64,000 nucleotides of DNA from Oscillospiraceae bacterium. GTDB taxonomy: Bacteria; Bacillota; Clostridia; Oscillospirales; Acutalibacteraceae. The stretch spans positions 124,001 through 188,000 of the forward strand of contig JALCPP010000004.1 in the NCBI GenBank assembly GCA_022650485.1, written 5' to 3'. Under the pieces are notes generated by a model, which saw only the letters and a program-made list of their open reading frames with translations, was not told the DNA's origin and ran no database searches. Both the position numbers and the translations under genes were made by a program. This document shows, piece after piece, positions 44,765 to 51,371 of the stretch. Every line of letters begins with the position of its first letter. The first letter of the stretch is position 1.

Positions 44765-45280
44765 CTATTTTTTATCGAATTGAGGGTTGAACGCATAGAA
44801 GTTTTTAGAATCCAGACTGTCGGTAACGATGCGAAGCCCTTCGCCAAAACGCTGGTAGTGAACCACTTCGCGTTCGCGCAGAAAGCGGATTGCGTCGCGG
44901 ACATCCGAGTCGTCGACGCAGTAGCGCAGAATATTGTCATAGGTCAGGCGGGCTTTTTGCTCTGCCGCCATGTCTTCGTTAATATCGGCAATCGAATCCC
45001 CCGTGGATGCCAGAGAAGCCGCGTTAAACGGCATACCGGAAGCGTCACACGGATAAATTCCGGTTGTATGGTCAATAAAGTAAGAGTCAAACCCCGCTTT
45101 TTTAATCTGTTCCGGGGTTTGATTGCGCGTCAGCTGGTAGACGATGGTGCCGACCATTTCGAGGTGGCCGAGTTCTTCTGTGCCGATGTCGGTCAGAATT
45201 GCTTTCAGCTCCGGATTCGGCATGGTGTAACGCTGGCTGAGGTACCTCAGCGAGGCCCCGATTTCTCCATGAGGCCCGCC
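44765..45280 (-). pseudogene. cotJC: cotJC, 3' part (codons 30-200), split by an inserted element
   Basis: The frame reads GGPHGEIGASLRYLSQRY from the junction core and continues to NPQFDKK, 171 residues of manganese-catalase-type spore coat protein with metal-binding Glu/His sites (TEELGHLEMV; REREVVHYQRF). The open frame runs upstream to 45343 into element DNA, giving a meaningless N-terminus. The missing 29 codons are at 47600-47686. Joining at the 8-bp core gives an in-frame 200-residue CotJC. It is therefore probably a gene restored by excision rather than a dead one. Confidence 0.93.
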
Positions 45281-45298
45281 GAATGGCACAGTGGGATG
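45273..45298. other. Left attachment site of the cotJC element
   Basis: Core GGCCCGCC followed by arm GAATGGCACAGTGGGATG on the element side. The arm matches the reverse complement of the arm at the other end at 16 of 18 positions, so the joined circle would carry a near-palindromic attP. The recombinase stop codon is only 5 nt from the arm. Confidence 0.85.
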
Positions 45299-45302
45299 AA
45301 TT

Positions 45303-46691
45303 TTAACGGTAATAGAGGCGGATAAGATTCTGTCTGCGGTCAAAGACGATGCGTTGAATCAGAGCGTGCAGAAGGGCGTTTTTCTGCTCTGCGGAAACGT
45401 CCGCTCCGCGTAAAAGAAGAATCACGTCCTTTTTGAATTCCACCGGTGCCGCGCGGCTTTTGATCTTGCTCAGCCGCGATTCCAGAGTGCGGCAGACCTG
45501 TTCGATGGTTTGATGCTCCCGGGTGTAATCCGCCAGTGGTTCCGCCCCGTTCAGATAGGCTTCCCTCAGCCGCTTCAAACGGGCGTGTTCCCGGTTCAGC
45601 TGGTGACGGAGCAGAAAGGGTTCTTCCTCTTTTTCCGCCTGGTCAGAAAAAGAGATGTTCAGCGCGGTTGCCTGCAAATCGTTTTCCAGCAGTGCGATCA
45701 CCATAGATTCCAGCTTTTGAATTGAAATACAGTGGGAAACGCTGCATTTGCCGTGGGTGTATCCGCAGCACTGCATGCTGCCGGAAGAGGAGGGAACCAG
45801 CAGAGAGCCGCAGTCGGAGCAGTAAACAAGTCCTCTCAGTGCGCACGGGGGAGCGCGGCGGTGTGTTGCTCCCGTTTGCATCCGGCTTTGCACCGCATCC
45901 CAAAGCTCCGCCGAAACAATTGCTTCATGACAGTTCGGTTTCAGTAAGGTGTCCGTTTCGGCGGGGCCGCGCCCTAAAGGACCGCCGGGGTTCCATCTCA
46001 GCACGCCGCGGTAGGCTGGGTTTTTTAAAATATAACAGACGGCGCGGGCTTCCCAGCCCCCTCCGCGCCGGGTCTGAAAGCCCGCCGCGTTGAGCTTTTC
46101 CGCAATTTCACGCGCTGTGCTTCCCTGCAGAAAGTCGGTGTACATCAGCCGGACTGCGCCGGCTTCATCCGGTTCCGGTACAAAGTGCTTTTTCTCGATC
46201 CGGTATCCGAACGGCGGGGCGGTGACCGGCTCTCCGCGAAGAATTTTTTCACGCATGCCGCGCCGGACTTCCTCCGCAAGGTTGACACTGTAATATTCGT
46301 CCATTGCTTCAATCATGGCCTCTACCAGAATCGAGGTTTTGTCTTCCCCAAGCGGTTCGCTGACGGAAACAACTTCAATTCCCAGGTGTCGCAGAATCGT
46401 TTTGTATAAAACGCTGTCCGCGCGGCTGCGGGCAAAGCGGCTGAATTTCCACAGCAGGAGGCAGTCAAACGGACGCGGCTGCCGTTTTGCCTGCGAAATC
46501 ATGCGTTGGAATTCCGTGCGTTTTGCCGCGCCGCGCCCGCTGATGCCGTCGTCTTCCCGAAAGATGTATTCGTCCAAAAGCAGATATCCGTTTTTTGAGG
46601 CGTAGTCCCGAATGCATGCCAGCTGGCTGTCGGGGCTGTATTCCATCTGGTCGTTGGTGGAAACACGGATATAGGCGGCGGCGGTTTTCAT
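45303..46691 (-). CDS. Large serine recombinase of the cotJC element
   Basis: 462 residues from ATG 46691, which has AAAGGAG 7 nt upstream (the frame is open to 46769). The N-terminal resolvase domain has YIRVSTNDQ (Ser about 11, nucleophile), DGISGRGAAKRTEFQRM and FDCLLLWKFSRFARS. A recombinase domain (PPFGYRIEKKHFV...TAREIAEKLNAAG), a zinc ribbon (GLVYCSDCGSLL) and a coiled-coil C-terminus follow. It should excise the element between the two cores, probably with a directionality factor. Confidence 0.93.
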   Translation of the reverse strand: MKTAAAYIRVSTNDQMEYSPDSQLACIRDYASKNGYLLLDEYIFREDDGISGRGAAKRTEFQRMISQAKRQPRPFDCLLLWKFSRFARSRADSVLYKTILRHLGIEVVSVSEPLGEDKTSILVEAMIEAMDEYYSVNLAEEVRRGMREKILRGEPVTAPPFGYRIEKKHFVPEPDEAGAVRLMYTDFLQGSTAREIAEKLNAAGFQTRRGGGWEARAVCYILKNPAYRGVLRWNPGGPLGRGPAETDTLLKPNCHEAIVSAELWDAVQSRMQTGATHRRAPPCALRGLVYCSDCGSLLVPSSSGSMQCCGYTHGKCSVSHCISIQKLESMVIALLENDLQATALNISFSDQAEKEEEPFLLRHQLNREHARLKRLREAYLNGAEPLADYTREHQTIEQVCRTLESRLSKIKSRAAPVEFKKDVILLLRGADVSAEQKNALLHALIQRIVFDRRQNLIRLYYR

Positions 46692-46767
46692 GAAAATTCT
46701 CCTTTCGGCAACGAAACGGGGGATAGGACCAGCCCGGTGCGCGTATAGATGAGCCGGGGGTGGGCGC

Positions 46768-46989
46768 ATGACAAAAAAGCAGGGCTGCTTTACAGGGGAA
46801 AGCTATTTTAAGGATGAAGACGGCACAATCTGCCAAAGAAAGAAAATAGTCTTTGAAACGCATCAGAAGTTGCGGGGCGGCGGATTTCGCCCCGTTTTCT
46901 GCCGGGAGTATCTGTCCCGTCGGGAACAGCTGCGGCAGGACGCAGCACGCTTGCGCCGGGCCGAAAAGGAACTTTCGGGGCGAAAGTAA
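46768..46989 (+). CDS. Small charged protein of the cotJC element
   Basis: 73 residues, opposite in direction to its neighbours, with a GGGGGTGG sequence before ATG. It is highly basic/charged with a C-terminal helix (REQLRQDAARLRRAEKEL). It starts about 75 nt from the recombinase start and diverges from it. No family is recognised. A recombination directionality factor is a reasonable guess from size, charge and location, without direct evidence. It could be a spurious frame. Confidence 0.45.
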   Translation: MTKKQGCFTGESYFKDEDGTICQRKKIVFETHQKLRGGGFRPVFCREYLSRREQLRQDAARLRRAEKELSGRK

Positions 46990-47007
46990 TGCACTTGGTT
47001 TCGGGGA

Positions 47008-47496
47008 TTATTTCCACGCGCGGGCACCGTCGATATGCAGGTAACGAATTCTGGAAAAGAAATAATGGCTCAGCGGCTTTAAGTAAACATCATATGTATG
47101 TGCGGCGACATAAATCGCATTTTTTTCAACCTCTACCACAACAGGGGTGTGGTAAAACCGGTCCTTGTTGCCCAGCTGGATCAGGTCGCCCGGCTGAATG
47201 CCGCCGGCATCGGTTTCCGTGCCAAACGGACCTGCTCCGGCATGGTTTTTGACCAGAAACTGGTATAAGTACTCGACTCCGCTCCACGAAGCGGTCCGGT
47301 CGTTTGGGCTGTTGTAGTACCAACCCACGTCTTTGGTATAATTCATCACATCGCACCCGGCTAAAATACACTGGGAGGCGAAATTGGTGCAGTCGCCGCC
47401 CATTTTGTCAAAGTTGTAAAAGTGCGGATTGCGCCCCATTGCCCATTGCTTTGCATAGGCAACGGATTTTTGCCGGTCATACAGAATGTTTTTCAA
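47008..47496 (-). CDS. Amidase-domain protein carried by the cotJC element
   Basis: 162 residues of the Amidase_6 (papain-like/CHAP-like) type: Cys nucleophile in GGDCTNFASQCILAGC, and the His region YHTPVVVEVEKNAIYVAAHT. No signal peptide is seen, so action in the mother cell or on a spore layer after lysis is possible. TTG start with GGAGG. The upstream CATATGATA matches a sigma-K -10 (CATAnnnTA), but no -35 could be identified. Confidence 0.8.
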   Translation of the reverse strand: MKNILYDRQKSVAYAKQWAMGRNPHFYNFDKMGGDCTNFASQCILAGCDVMNYTKDVGWYYNSPNDRTASWSGVEYLYQFLVKNHAGAGPFGTETDAGGIQPGDLIQLGNKDRFYHTPVVVEVEKNAIYVAAHTYDVYLKPLSHYFFSRIRYLHIDGARAWK

Positions 47497-47572
47497 AATG
47501 GCAATTCCTCCGTTTCCTTTCGTGGTTCTTTTTTATCATATGCCGCAAAAACGAAAAGCTTTCTTTCTTCTT

Positions 47573-47686
47573 TCATACCACCGTGCCATTCGGCCCGCCG
47601 TACTGTGCTATGATCAGCTTGGCAAGCGCCGGATTCGGAGTGGTGATTTTTACGGGGTACTGAAGTTTCTTTTCATAAACCCACAT
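47573..47686 (-). pseudogene. cotJC: cotJC, 5' part (codons 1-29) plus read-through into the element
   Basis: ATG 47686 begins MWVYEKKLQYPVKITTPNP and continues to IIAQYGGP at the core. The frame then leaves cotJC and stops after NGTVV at 47573. GAGGGAAAA before the ATG is a good ribosome site; the cotJB stop codon directly abuts the start. This is the expected N-terminus of CotJC proteins, and it continues in frame at 45280 across the core. Confidence 0.93.
47574..47599. other. Right attachment site of the cotJC element
   Basis: Arm CATACCACCGTGCCATTC (element side) followed by core GGCCCGCC (47592-47599). Together with the left site this predicts attP with inverted 18-bp arms and attB inside cotJC at the codons for Gly-Gly-Pro. 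Confidence 0.85.
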
Positions 47687-47944
47687 TTATTTTCCCTCCT
47701 CGTTCAGTTCCCAGGGCCACGGTTCCGCAATCCAGGCCCAGCGATTGGTATTCTGGGTGCTTTCATTGATCGGACCGTAGGCCGCTTCATATTTTGCCAC
47801 CAGAGCGTCTGTGACTTTCCGGTATTCCTCCAGCTTGGCGGCCGCGGCGCAGTCGCCGGGATGGGTGTCAAGGTAAATGTGGAGTTCCCACATTGCAAAC
47901 TGATTGGCGCTGATTTTGCGCATCAGATTTCGGCGTTCGCTCAT
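47687..47944 (-). CDS. cotJB: CotJB spore coat protein
   Basis: 85 residues with the CotJB signature NQFAMWELHIYLDTHPGDCAAAAKLEEY and the C-terminal WAWIAEPWPWELNEEGK. It is part of the cotJABC operon for a spore coat layer. It overlaps cotJA by 4 nt and its stop is adjacent to the cotJC start. Confidence 0.92.
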   Translation of the reverse strand: MSERRNLMRKISANQFAMWELHIYLDTHPGDCAAAAKLEEYRKVTDALVAKYEAAYGPINESTQNTNRWAWIAEPWPWELNEEGK

Positions 47945-48693
47945 TTTTTCATCCCTCCGCCTAAAAATGGTTTATTTAATTCGGGAAAAATCGTCCCGTA
48001 TTCCAGGCCCCGTTCGGCGGGATAAGTGGTGTCAAACTGTTGAAACGGAATATAGGCCATTGCATATGGTGTTTCTTCCGGAAAACGAGATCTGGTTTTC
48101 GTGCATCCCTGGCCACTGACATACTCGTTGGATTTTTTTTCGGTCTGTTCCGGGGAAACGGCGCTGTTCATGCGGTTCTGCGCGTTTGAGCTGTTCCCGG
48201 TTGCTGCGGGGGAAACGGCGCTGTTCATGCGGTTCTGCGCGTTTGCGCTGTTCCCGGTTGTTGCGGGGGAAACGGCGCTGTTCATGCGGTTCTGCGCGTT
48301 TGCGCTGTTTCCGGTTGTTGCGGGGGAAACGGCGCTGTTCATGCGGTTCTGCGCGTTTGCGCTGTTTCCGGTCGTTGCGGGGGAAACGGCGCTGTTCATG
48401 CGGTTCTGCGCGTTTGCGCTGTTTCCGGTCGTTGCGGGGGAGACTGCCCTGTCCGACTTGGGGTTCCAGCCGCTGGAGTATTCCGACAGCACTCCGCCGT
48501 TGCTTCCGGTCGTTGCGGGGGACATGCTCCTGCCTGTTTTCGAATTTTGGCCGCTGGAGTATTCCGAAAGCACCCCTCTGTTACTTCCGTACATTTTAGA
48601 GGTCCCGGCTTTTGCGGTTGTTTCCGGTGCATTTTGCGCACTGTTATTATATTCTGCCATCGCATTATTTGAAGCTTTTCCGTAGCCTAGCAT
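47941..48693 (-). CDS. cotJA: CotJA spore coat protein with repeat-rich N-terminal extension
   Basis: 250 residues from ATG 48693 (AAAGGAG upstream; open to 48732). The C-terminal about 60 residues are a normal CotJA (AYIPFQQFDTTYPAERGLEY then GTIFPELNKPFL). The N-terminal extension of about 180 residues holds two 27-residue repeats (GVLSEYSSG..., ending SPATTG) and five 19-residue repeats (NSANAQNRMNSAVSPATTG). It is low-complexity, Asn/Ser/Ala-rich and probably disordered. Classic CotJA is about 80 residues, so the extension is unusual. A CATAATATG box upstream resembles a mother-cell sigma -10. Confidence 0.82.
   Translation of the reverse strand: MLGYGKASNNAMAEYNNSAQNAPETTAKAGTSKMYGSNRGVLSEYSSGQNSKTGRSMSPATTGSNGGVLSEYSSGWNPKSDRAVSPATTGNSANAQNRMNSAVSPATTGNSANAQNRMNSAVSPATTGNSANAQNRMNSAVSPATTGNSANAQNRMNSAVSPAATGNSSNAQNRMNSAVSPEQTEKKSNEYVSGQGCTKTRSRFPEETPYAMAYIPFQQFDTTYPAERGLEYGTIFPELNKPFLGGGMKK
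48155..48439. repeat. Five 57-bp tandem repeats inside cotJA
   Basis: Units begin at 48155, 48212, 48269, 48326 and 48383, each GAAACGGCGCTGTTCATGCG and onward, with few differences. They encode the 19-residue unit of CotJA. There are no spacers, so it is not a CRISPR array. Copy number is likely to vary between strains. Confidence 0.95.
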
Positions 48694-48895
48694 AATGGTT
48701 CTCCTTTCGCGAAACTGGATGTTTCTCATCACATATTATGCAGGGGAGAAAAGACGGTGTTATTTCATTTTTCTTTTTCAAAGCTATTTTGACATAAGGA
48801 AAAATAAAATTGTCGCAGCGTGGCGCTTTTTTGGCCAATCTGAAAAATAGTGTGCGCCGGAAAGAAAGCAAAAATGGAGTCCCTTTATATCCAAC

Positions 48896-48924
48896 TTGTA
48901 TAATTGGGGAAGATGTTATAAAAT
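48896..48924 (+). promoter_or_regulatory. Candidate promoter of the YbhN-like gene
   Basis: TTGTAT (48896-48901), 17-nt spacer, TAAAAT (48919-48924), 45 nt before the start codon. Confidence 0.5.
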
Positions 48925-48968
48925 ATAAAGGTTATAATCGCAAAAACATTGAACTCTGGAGTTGAAGT

Positions 48969-50012
48969 ATGGCAAAAAGAAATCGAAAATTATGTAAAAA
49001 TTTATTTGTAGCAGCTACACTGATCCTTTCCGGCGGCATTCTGCTGTATTTTCTGTTTACTATGGGCGGGGGGATCGAAACATTAATCCGCATCTCGAAA
49101 ACCCTGCAGCACTCCTGGCTGGCTGCCGCGGTACTGGCCGCAGTTGTCTGCTGGGTGCTGGAAGGCTTTGAAATAGATCTGCTGTGCAGGCACCTGAAAA
49201 AGGGGTGGCGGTTTTCCCGTTCCTTTACATCGGGGATGATCGGCTTTCTTTACAGTGCCGTCACGCCATTTGCAACCGGCGGGCAGCCGATGCAGATGTA
49301 TTCGCTGCGCAGCATGGGCATGGATACCGGGAAAGCCGGTTCTGTGGTTGCGTTAAAAACCCTGATCTATCAGGCCGTAATGGTTTTGTATGCGCTTGTC
49401 ATGGTGGTCATGCGGCTTCACTTTTTTCAGACCAGTGTGACTAATTTCGCGTTTTTGACGGTCATCGGTGTTTTTACCAACTGTCTGTTCATTGCGGCGG
49501 TTGTTTTATTTATGGTGAGTGAAAAGACAACGGACCGCATCCTTCGATTTACCATTTCTCAGCTGCACCGAATGAAACTGTGCCGTCACCCGGAAGAACG
49601 TTACCAGAAAATTCACAGCCAGCTGCAGGTGTTTCACGACGCTTCCAAAATGATGGGAAATTGTGCGCCGCTTTATTTGACCGTGGTCGCTTCCGCAACG
49701 CTTCAAATTACTTTGAACAGTTTGATTCCGTATTTTATCTACCGCAGTTTTAACATGCAGGGTGCTTCGATTACCACTATGATTGCCGCACAGGTGTTTG
49801 TGGCGATGGTTTCCGCATTTGTGCCGCTGCCGGGCAGCTCCGGCGGAGCAGAGAGCAGCTTTTACCTGTTTTTCAGTCTTTATTTCGGTTCGACTGCTAT
49901 TTTTCCGGCGATTCTTCTGTGGCGCATCATTACTTATTACGCAAACATTGTGTTTGGTGGAATTTTCGTCTATGTGGGGACCAAAATGAAAACAAGGGAT
50001 TCTGTTTCATAA
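48969..50012 (+). CDS. YbhN/UPF0104 flippase-like membrane protein
   Basis: 347 residues with about eight membrane helices, of the family that includes the flippase domain of MprF. Visible family motifs are FLYSAVTPFATGGQPMQMY and VSAFVPLPGSSGGAESSF. It probably moves or handles lipids across the membrane; the specific substrate is unknown. No synthase domain is attached. Confidence 0.85.
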   Translation: MAKRNRKLCKNLFVAATLILSGGILLYFLFTMGGGIETLIRISKTLQHSWLAAAVLAAVVCWVLEGFEIDLLCRHLKKGWRFSRSFTSGMIGFLYSAVTPFATGGQPMQMYSLRSMGMDTGKAGSVVALKTLIYQAVMVLYALVMVVMRLHFFQTSVTNFAFLTVIGVFTNCLFIAAVVLFMVSEKTTDRILRFTISQLHRMKLCRHPEERYQKIHSQLQVFHDASKMMGNCAPLYLTVVASATLQITLNSLIPYFIYRSFNMQGASITTMIAAQVFVAMVSAFVPLPGSSGGAESSFYLFFSLYFGSTAIFPAILLWRIITYYANIVFGGIFVYVGTKMKTRDSVS

Positions 50013-50020
50013 ATTTCCCG

Positions 50021-50077
50021 TTGACAACTGCGAAGCGGGGTGCTATACTGCTTCTGTACTAATACAAATAATACAGA
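50021..50077 (+). promoter_or_regulatory. Promoter and operator of the GntR-ABC operon
   Basis: TTGACA (50021-50026), 17-nt spacer, TATACT (50044-50049). Just downstream, TCTGTA...TACAGA (50053-50077) forms an interrupted palindrome at the transcription start, a likely site for autoregulation by the GntR protein. Confidence 0.75.
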
Positions 50078-50098
50078 GAACACAGTGAGGTGACAAGG

Positions 50099-50479
50099 AT
50101 GTTCGTGCTGGATTACAAAAGCAGACTGCCGATCTATGAGCAGCTGTACCGGTCCATTACGCGGATGGCCGCCCTCGGAGCAATGGAGCAGGGGGAATCC
50201 CTGCCGAGTGTTCGCTCGCTTGCGCAGGAACTTGGCGTGAACCCGAACACGGTGCAAAAGGCATACCAGATGCTGGAACGGGACGGAATCATCTTTTCAG
50301 TGCAGGGCAAGGGTTCTTTTCTGGCAGGCGACGAATCCGCTGTTGCGCGCAGAAAACAGCTGACTTTGGAAAAAGTGCGCGATGCAGTAACGGAAGCGGC
50401 CGCCTGCGGCGTAACAAAAAAGGAAGTCTTGGCACAGATATCCGGTGCATATGAGGGAAAGGAGGAGCAGCATGATTAA
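50099..50479 (+). CDS. GntR-family regulator (YtrA type)
   Basis: 126 residues from ATG 50099 (GAGGTG 6 nt upstream). The winged helix has PIYEQLYRSITRMAALGAM and LAQELGVNPNTVQKAYQML, followed by a short dimerisation tail, as in the YtrA subfamily that controls adjacent ABC exporters. It overlaps the ATPase gene by 8 nt. Confidence 0.92.
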   Translation: MFVLDYKSRLPIYEQLYRSITRMAALGAMEQGESLPSVRSLAQELGVNPNTVQKAYQMLERDGIIFSVQGKGSFLAGDESAVARRKQLTLEKVRDAVTEAAACGVTKKEVLAQISGAYEGKEEQHD

Positions 50480-51371
50480 GGTCGAAAATCTGACGAAACA
50501 GTTCGGTGCCAAAGCGGCGCTGGACAATGTGTCGTTTACCATCGGCGGCGGCTCTGTTTTTGGGCTGGTCGGCTCTAACGGCGCGGGAAAATCCACGTTT
50601 CTGCGCACCTTGGCGGGTATCTATTTTCCGGATGGCGGCAAGGTTTTGGTGGATGGAAAGGCGCCGTTTGAAAATGCACAGGTGAAATCGGAAATTTGCT
50701 TTATTCCCGATTACCCGTATTTTTTCCGGCAGGCGACACTTGCAGATATGGCAAAATTTTATGCAGGTATTTATCCAAAATGGGATTTGAAACGGTTTGA
50801 AGATCTGTGCAAGCTGTTTCCGGTGGAAAAGAAAGAAAGAATTTCGCGTTTTTCAAAGGGAATGCAGCGGCAGGCAGCATTGATTTGTGCCTTTTCCGCG
50901 CACCCGAAATATCTTTTAATGGACGAAATTTTTGATGGACTGGACCCGGTGATGCGGCAGCTGCTCAAGAAGCTGGTTTCAGAGGAGGTTTCCGAAAGCG
51001 GGATGACGGTGATCATCGCGTCGCACAATCTGCGTGAGCTGGAAGACCTGTGCGACCATGTCGGGCTGTTCCACAAGGGCGGAATCCTGTTTGAAAAAGA
51101 TATTGACGCACTGCGGCTCGGTGTCAGCAAGGTGCAGGCGGCATTCCGGCCCATGCCGGAGAAAAGCGCGTTTGAACCAATGGAAATTCTTCAGTGGCAG
51201 ACACGGGGTTCCCTTTTGAATCTTGTGGTTCGCGGGAATCGGGAAGAAGTTATGAAAAAACTGAATTCAATGAATCCGCTTTTCGCGGAAGCGCTTCCGC
51301 TGACGCTGGAAGAAGTTTTTATCAGTGAAATGGAGGTGGCCGGTTATGACATCAACAACATCCTCTCTTAA
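50472..51371 (+). CDS. ABC transporter ATP-binding protein
   Basis: 299 residues from ATG 50472 (AAAGGAGGAGC upstream). Walker A VGSNGAGKST, a signature region in diverged form (RFSKGMQRQAAL) and Walker B YLLMDEIFDGLDP. It is the YtrB/BcrA-like ATPase of an ABC-2 exporter. It overlaps the permease gene by 26 nt. Confidence 0.92.
   Translation: MIKVENLTKQFGAKAALDNVSFTIGGGSVFGLVGSNGAGKSTFLRTLAGIYFPDGGKVLVDGKAPFENAQVKSEICFIPDYPYFFRQATLADMAKFYAGIYPKWDLKRFEDLCKLFPVEKKERISRFSKGMQRQAALICAFSAHPKYLLMDEIFDGLDPVMRQLLKKLVSEEVSESGMTVIIASHNLRELEDLCDHVGLFHKGGILFEKDIDALRLGVSKVQAAFRPMPEKSAFEPMEILQWQTRGSLLNLVVRGNREEVMKKLNSMNPLFAEALPLTLEEVFISEMEVAGYDINNILS

Larger units (their letters stand above)
45273..47599. 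mobile_element. 2.3-kb serine-recombinase element interrupting cotJC (skin-like)
   Basis: Bounded by identical 8-bp cores GGCCCGCC at 45273-45280 and 47592-47599; the core-to-core unit is 2319 bp. It carries a large serine recombinase, an amidase-domain gene and a small divergent ORF. Precise excision would leave one core and restore cotJC. Known sporulation elements (skin in sigK and similar ones in other spore genes) have the same layout: recombinase at one end, host spore gene split, excision in the mother cell. Confidence 0.9.

Noticed and set aside
44633-45325. Plus-strand 230-codon frame opposite cotJC
   Set aside because: It is the shadow of the cotJC 3' part and its terminator on the other strand.
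44765-45343. Annotating cotJC as an intact 192-residue gene starting at 45343
   Set aside because: The first 21 residues come from element DNA and do not resemble CotJC; the true N-terminus is found 2.3 kb away beyond the recombinase element.
48155-48439. Possible CRISPR array
   Set aside because: The 57-bp units are directly tandem without spacers and encode a clean 19-residue protein repeat in cotJA.
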